Below, piece after piece: positions 15,815 to 23,012 of a stretch of 35,433 nucleotides of DNA. Numbering within the stretch: position 1 is the first letter of the stretch; each line of letters opens with the position of its first letter. Below the pieces are notes generated by a model. The model was given only the letters and a program-made list of their open reading frames with translations, did not search any database and was not told the DNA's origin. The position numbers and the translations under genes were made by a program. The stretch is from an uncultured Collinsella sp. (GTDB lineage: Bacteria; Actinomycetota; Coriobacteriia; Coriobacteriales; Coriobacteriaceae). The stretch spans positions 1 through 35,433 of the forward strand of contig USAX01000005.1 in assembly GCA_900552705.1 (NCBI GenBank), read 5' to 3'.

Positions 15815-16519
15815 ATGGCAATCAAGGTGTTCGCTGACGGTGCAAACCTCGAGGGCATGCTCGACATGTACGAGAACGGCAACGTTCAGGGTTTCACGAC
15901 CAACCCGTCCCTTATGAAGAAGGGCGGCGTGACGGATTACCGCGCGTTTGCCAAGGAGGTCCTGGCCCATATCACCGATGTGTCCGTGTCGTTTGAGGTC
16001 TTTGCCGACGACGTCGAGACCATGGAGGTCGAGGCGCGCGAGATCGCTACCTGGGCTGAGAACGTCTATGTCAAGATTCCGTGTGTGACCACCAAGGGTG
16101 AGTCCACCGCCGAGCTGGTGCGCAAGCTTTCCGCCGACGGCATCAAGGTCAACGTCACCACCATCTTTACGCCTGCGCAGGTCGACGAGATGGTCGAGGC
16201 CGTTGACGCCGAGACGCCGTCCATCATCTCGCTCTTTGCCGGCCGTATCGCCGACACTGGTGTTGATCCCATTCCGTTTATGACGGAGTCGGTCAAGAAG
16301 GCCGCCGCCAAACCTAACTGCGAGGTCCTCTGGGCGTCCACGCGCGAGCTCATCAACATTTACCAGGCAGAAGCCTGCGGTTGCCAGATTATCACGGTGC
16401 CCAACGGCATCCTGGCCAAGCGCAAGAACATCGGCCGTGACCCGTACGAGGTCTCGCTCGATACCGTGCGCGGCTTTGCCAAGGATATCGCCGCTTTGGG
16501 CTTCCATATCCTGCCGTAA
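15815..16519 (+). CDS. Small transaldolase / fructose-6-phosphate aldolase family enzyme
   Basis: The 234-residue single-domain TIM-barrel protein has IKVFADGANLEGM at the start, GFTTNPSLM (about 27-35) and the Schiff-base Lys87 in VYVKIPC. SLFAGRIADTGVD and VLWASTREL follow, matching the TalC/FSA group of transaldolases. Such enzymes transfer dihydroxyacetone units or split fructose 6-phosphate in the cytoplasm; sequence alone does not decide between the two. The start at 15815 has AAAGGA nine bases upstream, and an upstream in-frame GTG has no site. Its last 21 bases recur exactly at 16653-16673, beyond a hairpin (see repeats). A strong terminator follows at 16762. Confidence 0.88.
   Translation: MAIKVFADGANLEGMLDMYENGNVQGFTTNPSLMKKGGVTDYRAFAKEVLAHITDVSVSFEVFADDVETMEVEAREIATWAENVYVKIPCVTTKGESTAELVRKLSADGIKVNVTTIFTPAQVDEMVEAVDAETPSIISLFAGRIADTGVDPIPFMTESVKKAAAKPNCEVLWASTRELINIYQAEACGCQIITVPNGILAKRKNIGRDPYEVSLDTVRGFAKDIAALGFHILP
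16497..16517 (+). repeat. Copy 1 of a 21-bp direct repeat (3' end of the aldolase gene)
   Basis: These 21 bases, starting TGGGCTTCC and ending CCTGCCGT, encode the last residues GFHILP of the aldolase gene. They recur without a mismatch at 16653-16673, exactly 156 bp later and in the same frame. The identity stops sharply on both sides. Confidence 0.9.
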
Positions 16520-16549
16520 CGCGAACACTGGCTGCGCCGCGGGTTGTTC

Positions 16550-16621
16550 GCCCCGGCCTTTCCTTTCCCTATCGCTCACGCGCTTCGCGAGGGTCGCGCT
16601 AGGCAAAGGAAAGGCCGGGGC
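16550..16621 (+). repeat. Long hairpin between the two 21-bp repeats
   Basis: Arms 16550-16566 and 16605-16621 are 17 bp, perfect and GC-rich (GCCCCGGCC at the base). The 38-base apex contains CGCTCACGCGCTTCGCGAGG and further CG-rich pairs. It begins 30 bp after the aldolase stop, sense-strand, and is followed by a terminator. This resembles the 3'-UTR palindromes elsewhere in the window, and its apex shares GCTCA and CGCTTCGC with the element at 25997. Confidence 0.75.
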
Positions 16622-16652
16622 TGCCGACACGAGCTTGCCAGTAGGTTGGTGA

Positions 16653-16673
16653 TGGGCTTCCATATCCTGCCGT
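16653..16673 (+). repeat. Copy 2 of the 21-bp direct repeat
   Basis: This is an exact copy of the aldolase gene end at 16497-16517, now in non-coding sequence and without the stop codon after it. It suggests that the segment in between was inserted with a duplication, or arose by a local duplication. Confidence 0.9.
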
Positions 16674-16678
16674 GGACA

Positions 16679-16888
16679 AAGGTACCCCCGCCTGCGCCGT
16701 GCAAAATTGAGAGTATTCAGCAAGGTAAAGGCTTTTACCAGCTGGTTGAAGCACGGAACAACCCCCGTTTTGGCTCTGATGACGCTAAAACGGGGGCTGT
16801 TTTTGACGTTATTGTCTCTGAGGGGCGTTCGGAGCGGCGGAAATTGCAGAATACTCGCGATTTTGTACGTTGCTACAGGGGGTACCTT
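16679..16888. repeat. 210-bp inverted-repeat unit after tex
   Basis: Arms 16679-16723 and 16844-16888 are 45 bp imperfect inverted repeats. Each outer end is AAGGTACCCCC, and inner blocks AAAATTGAGAGTATTCAGCA and AAAATCGCGAGTATTCTGCA correspond. The unit begins 11 bp after the tex stop codon and encloses a small GGTAAA/TTTACC hairpin plus the terminator at 16762. It has the size and shape of a palindromic non-autonomous element, but no transposase or clear target duplication is seen. With the hairpin and direct repeats it fills the gene-free stretch 16520-16899. Confidence 0.7.
16762..16796 (+). terminator. Intrinsic terminator downstream of the aldolase gene
   Basis: A 10-bp perfect stem CCCCCGTTTT / AAAACGGGGG with a 15-base loop is followed by CTGTTTTTG on the plus strand. 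It lies inside the 210-bp inverted repeat and could also stop tex transcripts from the other side, with a weaker tail. Confidence 0.85.
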
Positions 16889-16899
16889 GCTTTGACGGT

Positions 16900-19047
16900 T
16901 TACTTCCCCTGCACCATGGTGAGGGAGATTTTCTTGCGGTCGCGATCGACCTTTTCTACCCATACCTTCACCGTGTCGCCGACGCGCACCACGTCGCTCG
17001 GGTGCTTGACAAAGCGGTTGGCCAGCTTGGAGATGTGCACGAGGCCGTCCTGGTGCACGCCCACGTCGACAAAGGCGCCAAAGTCGACGACGTTGCGCAC
17101 CGTGCCCTTGAGTTCCATGCCGGGTTCCAGGTCATCGATGGAAAGCGCCGAGCGGCTAAAGACCACCTCGGGCGCGTCGTCGCGTGGGTCGCGCCCGGGC
17201 TTCTTGAGCTCGTTGACGATGTCGATGAGCGTTAAGGTGCCGCAGTCCAGGTCGCTTGCCAGCGCCGAGATGCTGCCCAGGCGGCGCTCGATGTCGGGCA
17301 CGCCGCCACGGCTGAGCTCGCTTGTCGCAACGCCGGCGCGTTCCAGGACGGCCGTGGCCACCTCGTAGCTCTCAGGGTGGACACTTGTCGCGTCGAGCGG
17401 GTTCTTGCCGCCGCTGATGCGCAGGAAGCCCGCGGCGTTGAGATATGCCTTGGGTCCCAGCTTGGGGACCTTCTTAAGCTGGCGGCGATCGGTAAAGGCG
17501 CCGTTTTCCTCGCGGTAGGCCACGATATTCTTGGCCACGCTCGGTGTGATGCCAGATACATATCCCAGCAGGCTCGCGCTCGCGGTGTTTACATCGACGC
17601 CCACGCGGTTGACGACGTCCTCCACCACGTAGCCCAGGGTGCGCGAAAGCTCGGCTTGGTCAAGGTCGTGCTGGTACTGGCCGACGCCGATGGACTGGGG
17701 CGGAATCTTGACGAGCTCTGCCAGCGGGTCTTGCAGGCGGCGGCCCAGGCTCATGGCGCCGCGCACGGTGACGTCCAGGTCGGGATATTCCTGGCTGGCG
17801 AGCTCGGAGGCGGAGTACACAGATGCGCCGGCCTCGTTGACGATGGTGTAGCGCAACCCGGGCGCCTGCTCGGCAATGAACTCCGAGACGACTTCTTCGG
17901 TCTCGCGGCTGGCGGTACCGTTGCCGATGACGATGGTGTTGACGCCGTCCTTTTTGACGAGGCGGGCGAGCTCGCGCTTGGTGCCGGCGACGTCGTGGCG
18001 CGGTTTGGTGGGGTAGACCACGCCGTGGTCGAGCAGCTTGCCGGTCTCGTCCATGACGGCGACCTTGCAGCCGGTGCGGTAGCCCGGGTCGAGCGCGAGC
18101 ACGCGGGCACCGTGCACGGGGCGTGCCGAGAGCAGGCCCTCGAGATTCTTGGCAAAGACGTTGATGGCCTCGGTCTGGGCACGAACGGTGAGTTTGGCGC
18201 GGGCCTCGCGCTCCAGGGAGGGGGCCATAAGGCGCTTGTAGCCGTCGGCGATGGCGGCGTCGAAGACCGGGGCGAAGACGCCCTGGCGTCGGGGCCAACG
18301 GCTACCGAGGCGTGCCGTGGCGGCGGCGCCGTCGACGTTGACGCGTACGCGGAGCTTGCCCTCGCGCTCGCCGCGGTCGATGGCAAGGATGCGGTGGTTG
18401 GGGATCTTGCGCACGGGTTCGTCGTAGTTGTAGTAGGGCTCGTAGGGGGTCTTCTCGGCGGGGTCGGTGGCCTCGACGACGATGTCGGCGGTGTTTTGCG
18501 TAAAGGCGCGCAGGTCGGCGACGTTCTCGGGGTCCTCGGCCACCGTCTCGGCCACGATGTCGGCGGCGCCGGCGAGCGCCTTCTCGGGCGTGTCGAAGCC
18601 GGCCTCCTCGTTGACGTATGTCGCGGCGGCATCGAGCGCGCTGCCCTTGGCCGAGACCTGCATGATGATCATGTTGGCGAGTGGCTCCAGGCCTGCCTCG
18701 CGGGCCTTCTGCGCGCGGGTCATGCGCTTTTTGCGGTAGGGCTTGTAGAGGTCCTCGACGCGCTGGAGCTGCGTGGCCTCGCGGATCTGCTGCTCGAGCT
18801 CGGGCGTGAGTTTGCCGTGGGCGTCGATGAGAAGGATGACGTCCTCTTTGCGCTGCTCAAGATTGCGCAGGTGGGATAGGCGTTCGTCGAGTGCGCGCAG
18901 GGCGACGTCGTCCATGCCGCCCGTGGCTTCCTTGCGGTAGCGCGAGATAAAGGGGATGGTGTTGCCCTCGTCGATGAGCTTGACGGCCGCCTCGACGTTG
19001 GCGGCCTTAAGGTTGAGCTCGCGGGCGAGCTGGGCGATAAGATCCAT
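16900..19047 (-). CDS. tex: Tex-family RNA-binding transcription accessory protein
   Basis: The 715-residue protein begins with the Tex N-terminal helical region (NTIPFISRYRKEATGGMDD, about 30-48). The YqgF/RNase H-like core follows (VLALDPGYRTGCKVAVMD, about 325-342). The helix-hairpin-helix pair (SLLGYVSGITPSVAKNIV and LKKVPKLGPKAYLNAAGFLR) comes next, and a C-terminal S1 domain (GTVRNVVDFGAFVDVGVHQD, about 635-705) closes it. Tex binds nucleic acid and influences transcription and stress tolerance in several bacteria; its exact reaction is unsettled. Length is close to the usual 710-780. AAGGAG lies four bases before ATG 19047. It is monocistronic, with an unusual 158-bp palindrome about 90 bp upstream and a 210-bp inverted repeat 11 bp after the stop. 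Confidence 0.95.
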   Translation of the reverse strand: MDLIAQLARELNLKAANVEAAVKLIDEGNTIPFISRYRKEATGGMDDVALRALDERLSHLRNLEQRKEDVILLIDAHGKLTPELEQQIREATQLQRVEDLYKPYRKKRMTRAQKAREAGLEPLANMIIMQVSAKGSALDAAATYVNEEAGFDTPEKALAGAADIVAETVAEDPENVADLRAFTQNTADIVVEATDPAEKTPYEPYYNYDEPVRKIPNHRILAIDRGEREGKLRVRVNVDGAAATARLGSRWPRRQGVFAPVFDAAIADGYKRLMAPSLEREARAKLTVRAQTEAINVFAKNLEGLLSARPVHGARVLALDPGYRTGCKVAVMDETGKLLDHGVVYPTKPRHDVAGTKRELARLVKKDGVNTIVIGNGTASRETEEVVSEFIAEQAPGLRYTIVNEAGASVYSASELASQEYPDLDVTVRGAMSLGRRLQDPLAELVKIPPQSIGVGQYQHDLDQAELSRTLGYVVEDVVNRVGVDVNTASASLLGYVSGITPSVAKNIVAYREENGAFTDRRQLKKVPKLGPKAYLNAAGFLRISGGKNPLDATSVHPESYEVATAVLERAGVATSELSRGGVPDIERRLGSISALASDLDCGTLTLIDIVNELKKPGRDPRDDAPEVVFSRSALSIDDLEPGMELKGTVRNVVDFGAFVDVGVHQDGLVHISKLANRFVKHPSDVVRVGDTVKVWVEKVDRDRKKISLTMVQGK

Positions 19048-19139
19048 GGGACTCCTTGCGTTTAAGGTGCGTTTGCAGCACAGAGCTACCAAGGATACCA
19101 CCTGCCACTTCGCTCAAAAAAGACTGTTTTGGCGCGGAA

Positions 19140-19297
19140 CCACGAAAGCGGCCTATCTACTACGTTTGAACCGTGTGGGTCGACCATCTCCCGGTTTTCC
19201 GAAAATGCGCAACCCGTCTACCTGCGGTTTTTATTCCGCGAAATTTGGCATGGTTGAGGGTGATCGGTTAAACGTAGTAGATAGGCACATTTCGTGG
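19140..19297. repeat. Palindromic unit upstream of tex
   Basis: Arms 19140-19172 and 19266-19297 pair over about 32 bp: CCACGAAA, a 3-bp mismatch, then GCCTATCTACTACGTTT, with a single-base bulge and ACC at the inner end. The 93-base spacer has no ORF. The unit lies between the tex start (19047) and the terminator of the oxidoreductase operon (19365), in the gene-free stretch 19048-19467. It could be a dispersed palindromic repeat or a pair of divergent regulatory sites. No protein for it is evident. Confidence 0.75.
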
Positions 19298-19364
19298 CGA
19301 ACGAATCAAGCTAAGGTGCAAAAAGTCCCCCGTCCCAGAAAAATCATTGGCAACGTAGCAAAAT

Positions 19365-19394
19365 GCCCCGCGGGCAGGAGGCTGCTCGCGGGGC
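19365..19394 (-). terminator. Terminator of the oxidoreductase-MFS-SDR cluster
   Basis: GCCCCGCGGGCAG (19365-19377) pairs with CTGCTCGCGGGGC (19382-19394) with one G-T wobble. Read on the minus strand it is followed by ATTTTG. It lies about 75 bp after the stop of the Gfo/Idh/MocA gene. Confidence 0.75.
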
Positions 19395-19467
19395 AAAGAA
19401 GAGGGGCTTATTTGTGGCGGACCGAGGGGCCCGGCATGGGGTTTCTGCCGCGGCCTGTCCTAAGGTG

Positions 19468-20508
19468 CTACAGCTCGACGAGCTGGCCGGTCTCGGCGGC
19501 CTCCTTGACGGCGTTGAGAAGCGTGAGCGTCTTGACGTTATCGGCGGGGGTTACGACGGGCTCAACTTCGCGGCGGACGACCTTCACAAAGTGCTTGAGC
19601 TGCATCTTGTGCGGCAGCGCCGGGTCGACGGCCGGAATCTCCATCTGCAGCGGCTTGTGCCAGTTAGAGGCGCCGTCGTAGGAGAACTGGTGCAGGCGGG
19701 GCAGCGACAGGGCGCCCTTGGTGCCGCCGATGAAGTAGGCATCGGCATCGAAGGGACGGTACTGCGGATCCTCGCGAGCGGTCGCCTCCCAGTTCCAGGG
19801 GCTGGCGGTGGCGTCGGAGATGGTCATGCTCGCGAGCGCGCCATCGGCAAAGCGGACGTTGACCACGGCGGAGTCCTCGGTCTCAAAACCGCGGGCGGCG
19901 CTGGACTGCATGCCCTGGACGGCGACGGGCTCGCCCAGCAGGTAGCGGAGCAGGTCCACGTCGTGAACCAGGTTGACCAAGATCGGGCCGGCACCCTTCT
20001 TGCGGCGCCACTCGACATCGAAGTACTCGTCATTCTTATAGATCATGTAGTGGAAGCTCGACACGGTGAGCTTGCCCAGCTCGCCGGACTCGATGATCTC
20101 CTTGGCCTTGTTCACAAACGGGTTGTGGCGACGGTGCTGACCCACGAGCACGGGCACGCCGGCGGTCTCGGCCTCGGCGGCGAAGGCCTGGGCATCCTCG
20201 AGATCGTTGGAGATCGGCTTTTCGACCAGCGGCACGATGTTGCGTTTGATGGCCTCGCGGGCAACGCCCAGGTGCAGGTCGTTGGGGGTGGCGATGATGA
20301 CGGCCTCGGGCTTGACCTCGTCCATCATCTGGGCGGGATCGGTAAAGAACGGCACGCCGGCGGCCTCGGCCGTGGCACGGGCGCCCTCAAAGGCGTCGGC
20401 GATGGCAACGAGTTCGGCCTCGGGCTCCTCGGTGACAAAGCGGATGTGGTTGCGGCCCATGGCACCGGCGCCGATAACGGCAATGCGGACGGGGTTGAGC
20501 TCAGACAT
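19468..20508 (-). CDS. Gfo/Idh/MocA family NAD(P)-dependent oxidoreductase
   Basis: The 346-residue protein has an N-terminal Rossmann fold with GAGAMGRNH (13-21), the family's EKP motif (LVEKPIS, Lys97) at the active site, and the catalytic-region His in NLVHDVDLLRYLLG (His182). The C-terminal alpha/beta domain follows. Family members oxidise or reduce sugars, inositols or bile-type and sugar-acid substrates with NAD(P). This one clusters with a carrier and an SDR, so it probably handles the same imported compound. AAGGAG lies five bases before the ATG. A hairpin at 20540-20568 separates it from the upstream MFS gene, and a terminator follows. The substrate is not known. Confidence 0.9.
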   Translation of the reverse strand: MSELNPVRIAVIGAGAMGRNHIRFVTEEPEAELVAIADAFEGARATAEAAGVPFFTDPAQMMDEVKPEAVIIATPNDLHLGVAREAIKRNIVPLVEKPISNDLEDAQAFAAEAETAGVPVLVGQHRRHNPFVNKAKEIIESGELGKLTVSSFHYMIYKNDEYFDVEWRRKKGAGPILVNLVHDVDLLRYLLGEPVAVQGMQSSAARGFETEDSAVVNVRFADGALASMTISDATASPWNWEATAREDPQYRPFDADAYFIGGTKGALSLPRLHQFSYDGASNWHKPLQMEIPAVDPALPHKMQLKHFVKVVRREVEPVVTPADNVKTLTLLNAVKEAAETGQLVEL

Positions 20509-20539
20509 TTCGACTCCTTAATACTGGTGACCGGTGGAA

Positions 20540-20568
20540 TGCGACAAAAGGGCTGCCCCTTTGTCGCA
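20540..20568 (-). repeat. ACAAAGGG-type hairpin between MFS and oxidoreductase genes
   Basis: TGCGACAAAAGGG and CCCCTTTGTCGCA are separated by CTG, with one mismatch in 13 bp. It starts 10 bp after the MFS stop (minus strand), without a T-tract. It may set relative mRNA levels within the operon, and resembles the hairpins at 7188 and 9648. Confidence 0.65.
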
Positions 20569-20577
20569 TCGGTAAAA

Positions 20578-21834
20578 CTAGGCGGACTTCTTCTTGCTGT
20601 CGGAGACCATCATGTAGACGGTGAGCACGACGGCGATGGCGGCGATTACGATGGCGCCGTAGAAGGACTGCTGGTAGGCGGCGCTGCCGGCCTCGGCGTG
20701 ATACAGCACAGCGGTGATGGGCTGGCTGATCCAGGTGGAAGCGGCATAGCCCAAAAACATGATGCCGTAGTTGACGCCGATGTTGCTGGTACCAAAGGCG
20801 CCACCGGTGAGCGGCGGGTAGATGACGAGCAGGGCGCCAAAGCTAAAGCCGAGCAGGGCGAGCGCAACAAAGAACATGCTCTGCGTAAAGCTCATCGACA
20901 TGATGACGAGCGCGACGATGGTGACGACAAGGCTGATGAGCAGCGACTTGTAGGCGCCGAGCTTGTCGATGATCTGGCCAAAGGACAGGCGACCGACCAG
21001 GTTGGCGCAGGTGTTGACGGAGACGACCACGCCGCCGAGGGCGACGGCCGCAGCGCTCGTGGGGTCGGCGAAGAGCTGGACGGCGGCGATGGAGGCAACC
21101 TTGCCCACGAGCAGGGTGCCCGCGGTGGCGGCAAAGGCGAAGGTGACGATGAGGACCCAGAAGCGCGGGGTCTTGACCATCTCGCCCGGGGTGAGGTCGC
21201 CGAAGGTGCCGGCGTGCGCGCCGCCCTTGGGGGCCTCGAAGCCCTCGGGCAGCCAACCGGCCTCGGGGGCCTTCAGGAACAGGGCGGAGGCGGCGATCAT
21301 CACAAAGAAGATGACGCCGAGTGCCTTAAGGGCGCCAAAGATGCCCAGGCTCGGGATGAGCAGCGAGGCGAGCACCGGGGACAGCACGGCGGGGCCGGCG
21401 GTCGAAGCGGCCAGGGTGATGCCGGAGGCGAGGCCCTTCTTGTCGATGAACCACTTCTGACCCGTGGTGAGCGCAGGGTTGTAGCCCAGGCCGTTGCCGA
21501 TGGCGGCGACGAGCGAGAACCACAGGTAGAACTGCCACGGCTCGGTGACGGTACCGGACATGAACCAACCCAGGCCGTAGCACACGGCGGCGGCGATCAC
21601 GACGTTGCGGGGGCCGATCTTGTCGGAGATGCGGCCGGCGAAGATGCCTGTCACGGCCATGATGGTCTGAAAGACCGGGAAAGCCCAGGTAAGGGCGCTG
21701 GACCACTCGGGATAGACGGCGAGCAGGTTCTTGCTCACGACGGAATACAGCGCGATGGAGCTGATGAAGAACATGGTGACGCACGCGGCGGAAAGCACGA
21801 CGGCGCGACCCTTGTTGGAGTTGGTGGAAGCCAT
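20578..21834 (-). CDS. MFS transporter, oxalate/formate antiporter-like
   Basis: The 418-residue protein has about twelve hydrophobic segments and the OFA-group features: a first helix with MFFISSIALYSVVSKNLLA, the MFS loop 2-3 motif GRISDKIGPRNVV (about 65-77), and a second-half counterpart LSFGQIIDKLGAYKSLL. It should exchange or import a small organic acid or related compound across the membrane. The start at 21834 follows AGAAAGAG four bases upstream; the frame's upstream extension has no site and no membrane character. It sits between an SDR and a Gfo/Idh/MocA enzyme on the same strand and so probably feeds them. The substrate is not readable. Confidence 0.9.
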   Translation of the reverse strand: MASTNSNKGRAVVLSAACVTMFFISSIALYSVVSKNLLAVYPEWSSALTWAFPVFQTIMAVTGIFAGRISDKIGPRNVVIAAAVCYGLGWFMSGTVTEPWQFYLWFSLVAAIGNGLGYNPALTTGQKWFIDKKGLASGITLAASTAGPAVLSPVLASLLIPSLGIFGALKALGVIFFVMIAASALFLKAPEAGWLPEGFEAPKGGAHAGTFGDLTPGEMVKTPRFWVLIVTFAFAATAGTLLVGKVASIAAVQLFADPTSAAAVALGGVVVSVNTCANLVGRLSFGQIIDKLGAYKSLLISLVVTIVALVIMSMSFTQSMFFVALALLGFSFGALLVIYPPLTGGAFGTSNIGVNYGIMFLGYAASTWISQPITAVLYHAEAGSAAYQQSFYGAIVIAAIAVVLTVYMMVSDSKKKSA

Positions 21835-21899
21835 GGGACTCTTTCTAATCGATGCGGGGGAGGGGCGGGCGTCACCGCGAGCCTCCCTGTCGGGCTGGT

Positions 21900-22781
21900 T
21901 TACTGGTCGGTCGGCTTTGCGACGCCGGACTCGTCGGACCAAAGCTCGACACCCTTGTTCTTGAGGTAGTTGTCGGCAAAGGCGCGGCGGCCGCCGGGCT
22001 TGGCGGTGAGGTCACCCATCATATTGGAGAAACCGCCATCGACCTTAATGGCGTCGCCGGTGGTAAAGTCCGAGCGCTTGGATGCCAAGAACATGACGGC
22101 GTTGGCGATATCGCTGACCTCGCCGATGCGGCGCGTGGCGATAAGACGGCTGCGGCTCTTCTCGACCTCGGGGTCGGCGTAAAAGCTCGCCGACATGGGG
22201 GTCTTGACAAAGCAGGGCTCGACGCAGTTGGAGCGCACGCCGTAGGGGCCCCACTCGGCAGCCAGCATCTTGGACATCATGTTGACGCCCGCCTTGGTGG
22301 AGCTGTACACGCCCGAGAACGTCTCGGGGGAGTGGCTGGCAACGGTCGAGATGTGCACCAGGCGACCCTGGCCGGCCTTGATCATCTCGCGACCAAAGCG
22401 CTGCGAGGTGATGAAGTAACCGGTGAGGTTGACGTTGAGGACCTCGTTCCAGTCACTCAGCGGCAGGTCTTCCATGGCGGCGAAGCGCAGGATGCCGGCA
22501 GTGTTGACGAGAACGTCGACGCGGCCGAAGTCGGCGATCGTGGCGTCGACGGCGGCTTGAACCTCGGCCTCGTCGGTGGCGTTCATCTTGTAGCCCTCGG
22601 CGTGGATGCCAAACTCGGCGGCGAGGTCGGCGGCCGCGGCCTTAACCTTCTCCTCGTCCAGGTCGAGCAGGACGACGTTGGCCCCGTTGCGGGCGAACTC
22701 GCGGCAGATCTCGACGCCCATGCCGCCGAGCGCGCCGGTCACGGCGCAGACATCGCCCTCGAGCTTAAGCCAATTGCTCAT
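21900..22781 (-). CDS. Short-chain dehydrogenase/reductase (SDR)
   Basis: The 293-residue classical SDR has the cofactor motif TGALGGMG (15-22), an Asp at the end of strand 2 (LLDLD, about 38-42) that favours NAD over NADP, VNTAG (92-96), the active-site stretch ISTVAS (144-149), and Tyr159/Lys163 in YSSTK. The C-terminal 40 residues (GGRRAFADNYLKNKG onward) extend beyond the usual 250-residue fold. It probably oxidises a hydroxyl group of the compound imported by the neighbouring carrier. GAAGGGAAG precedes the ATG. It is first in the minus-strand cluster and divergent from the LysR gene, whose operator-like palindrome lies in the shared gap. Confidence 0.92.
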   Translation of the reverse strand: MSNWLKLEGDVCAVTGALGGMGVEICREFARNGANVVLLDLDEEKVKAAAADLAAEFGIHAEGYKMNATDEAEVQAAVDATIADFGRVDVLVNTAGILRFAAMEDLPLSDWNEVLNVNLTGYFITSQRFGREMIKAGQGRLVHISTVASHSPETFSGVYSSTKAGVNMMSKMLAAEWGPYGVRSNCVEPCFVKTPMSASFYADPEVEKSRSRLIATRRIGEVSDIANAVMFLASKRSDFTTGDAIKVDGGFSNMMGDLTAKPGGRRAFADNYLKNKGVELWSDESGVAKPTDQ

Positions 22782-22900
22782 AGGAACTTCCCTTCTTGTG
22801 CCTCCTGTGGGCCGCTCCCATTAATCGACCCACGTGGTTTTCGCTGGTTATCGTATGCTTAGCGTTCGCGCAGGTGAATTGCATATTTGTTAGAATGGCG

Positions 22901-22915
22901 TAAACCTATGGTTTA
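22901..22915. promoter_or_regulatory. LysR-type operator candidate (TAAACC-TAT-GGTTTA)
   Basis: A perfect 15-bp palindrome lies in the 231-bp gap between the divergent SDR and LysR genes, the usual place for a LysR recognition site. A possible LysR-gene promoter (TTGTTA at about 22888 and TTTATA near 22912) would overlap it, as in autoregulated LysR genes. This is a positional and symmetry argument only. Confidence 0.6.
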
Positions 22916-23012
22916 TAGCTCGCGGGACGATTTGTCCTAACTGAGTGTGTGACCTGCCAAAACGACCCCCTGTGGCCGCGCATGGCCACGGGCGCGAAAA
23001 CGGGAGATTGAC

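Noticed and set aside
16544..17368. 274-codon plus-strand ORF starting in the aldolase downstream hairpin
   Set aside because: It runs through the hairpin, a terminator and antisense tex, and its only familiar piece is the duplicated aldolase tail.
19363..21969. 868-codon plus-strand open frame across the oxidoreductase and MFS genes
   Set aside because: It is antisense to two clear genes, and its composition (Gly, Asp, Val and His rich, no domain) is typical of the shadow frame of high-GC coding DNA.
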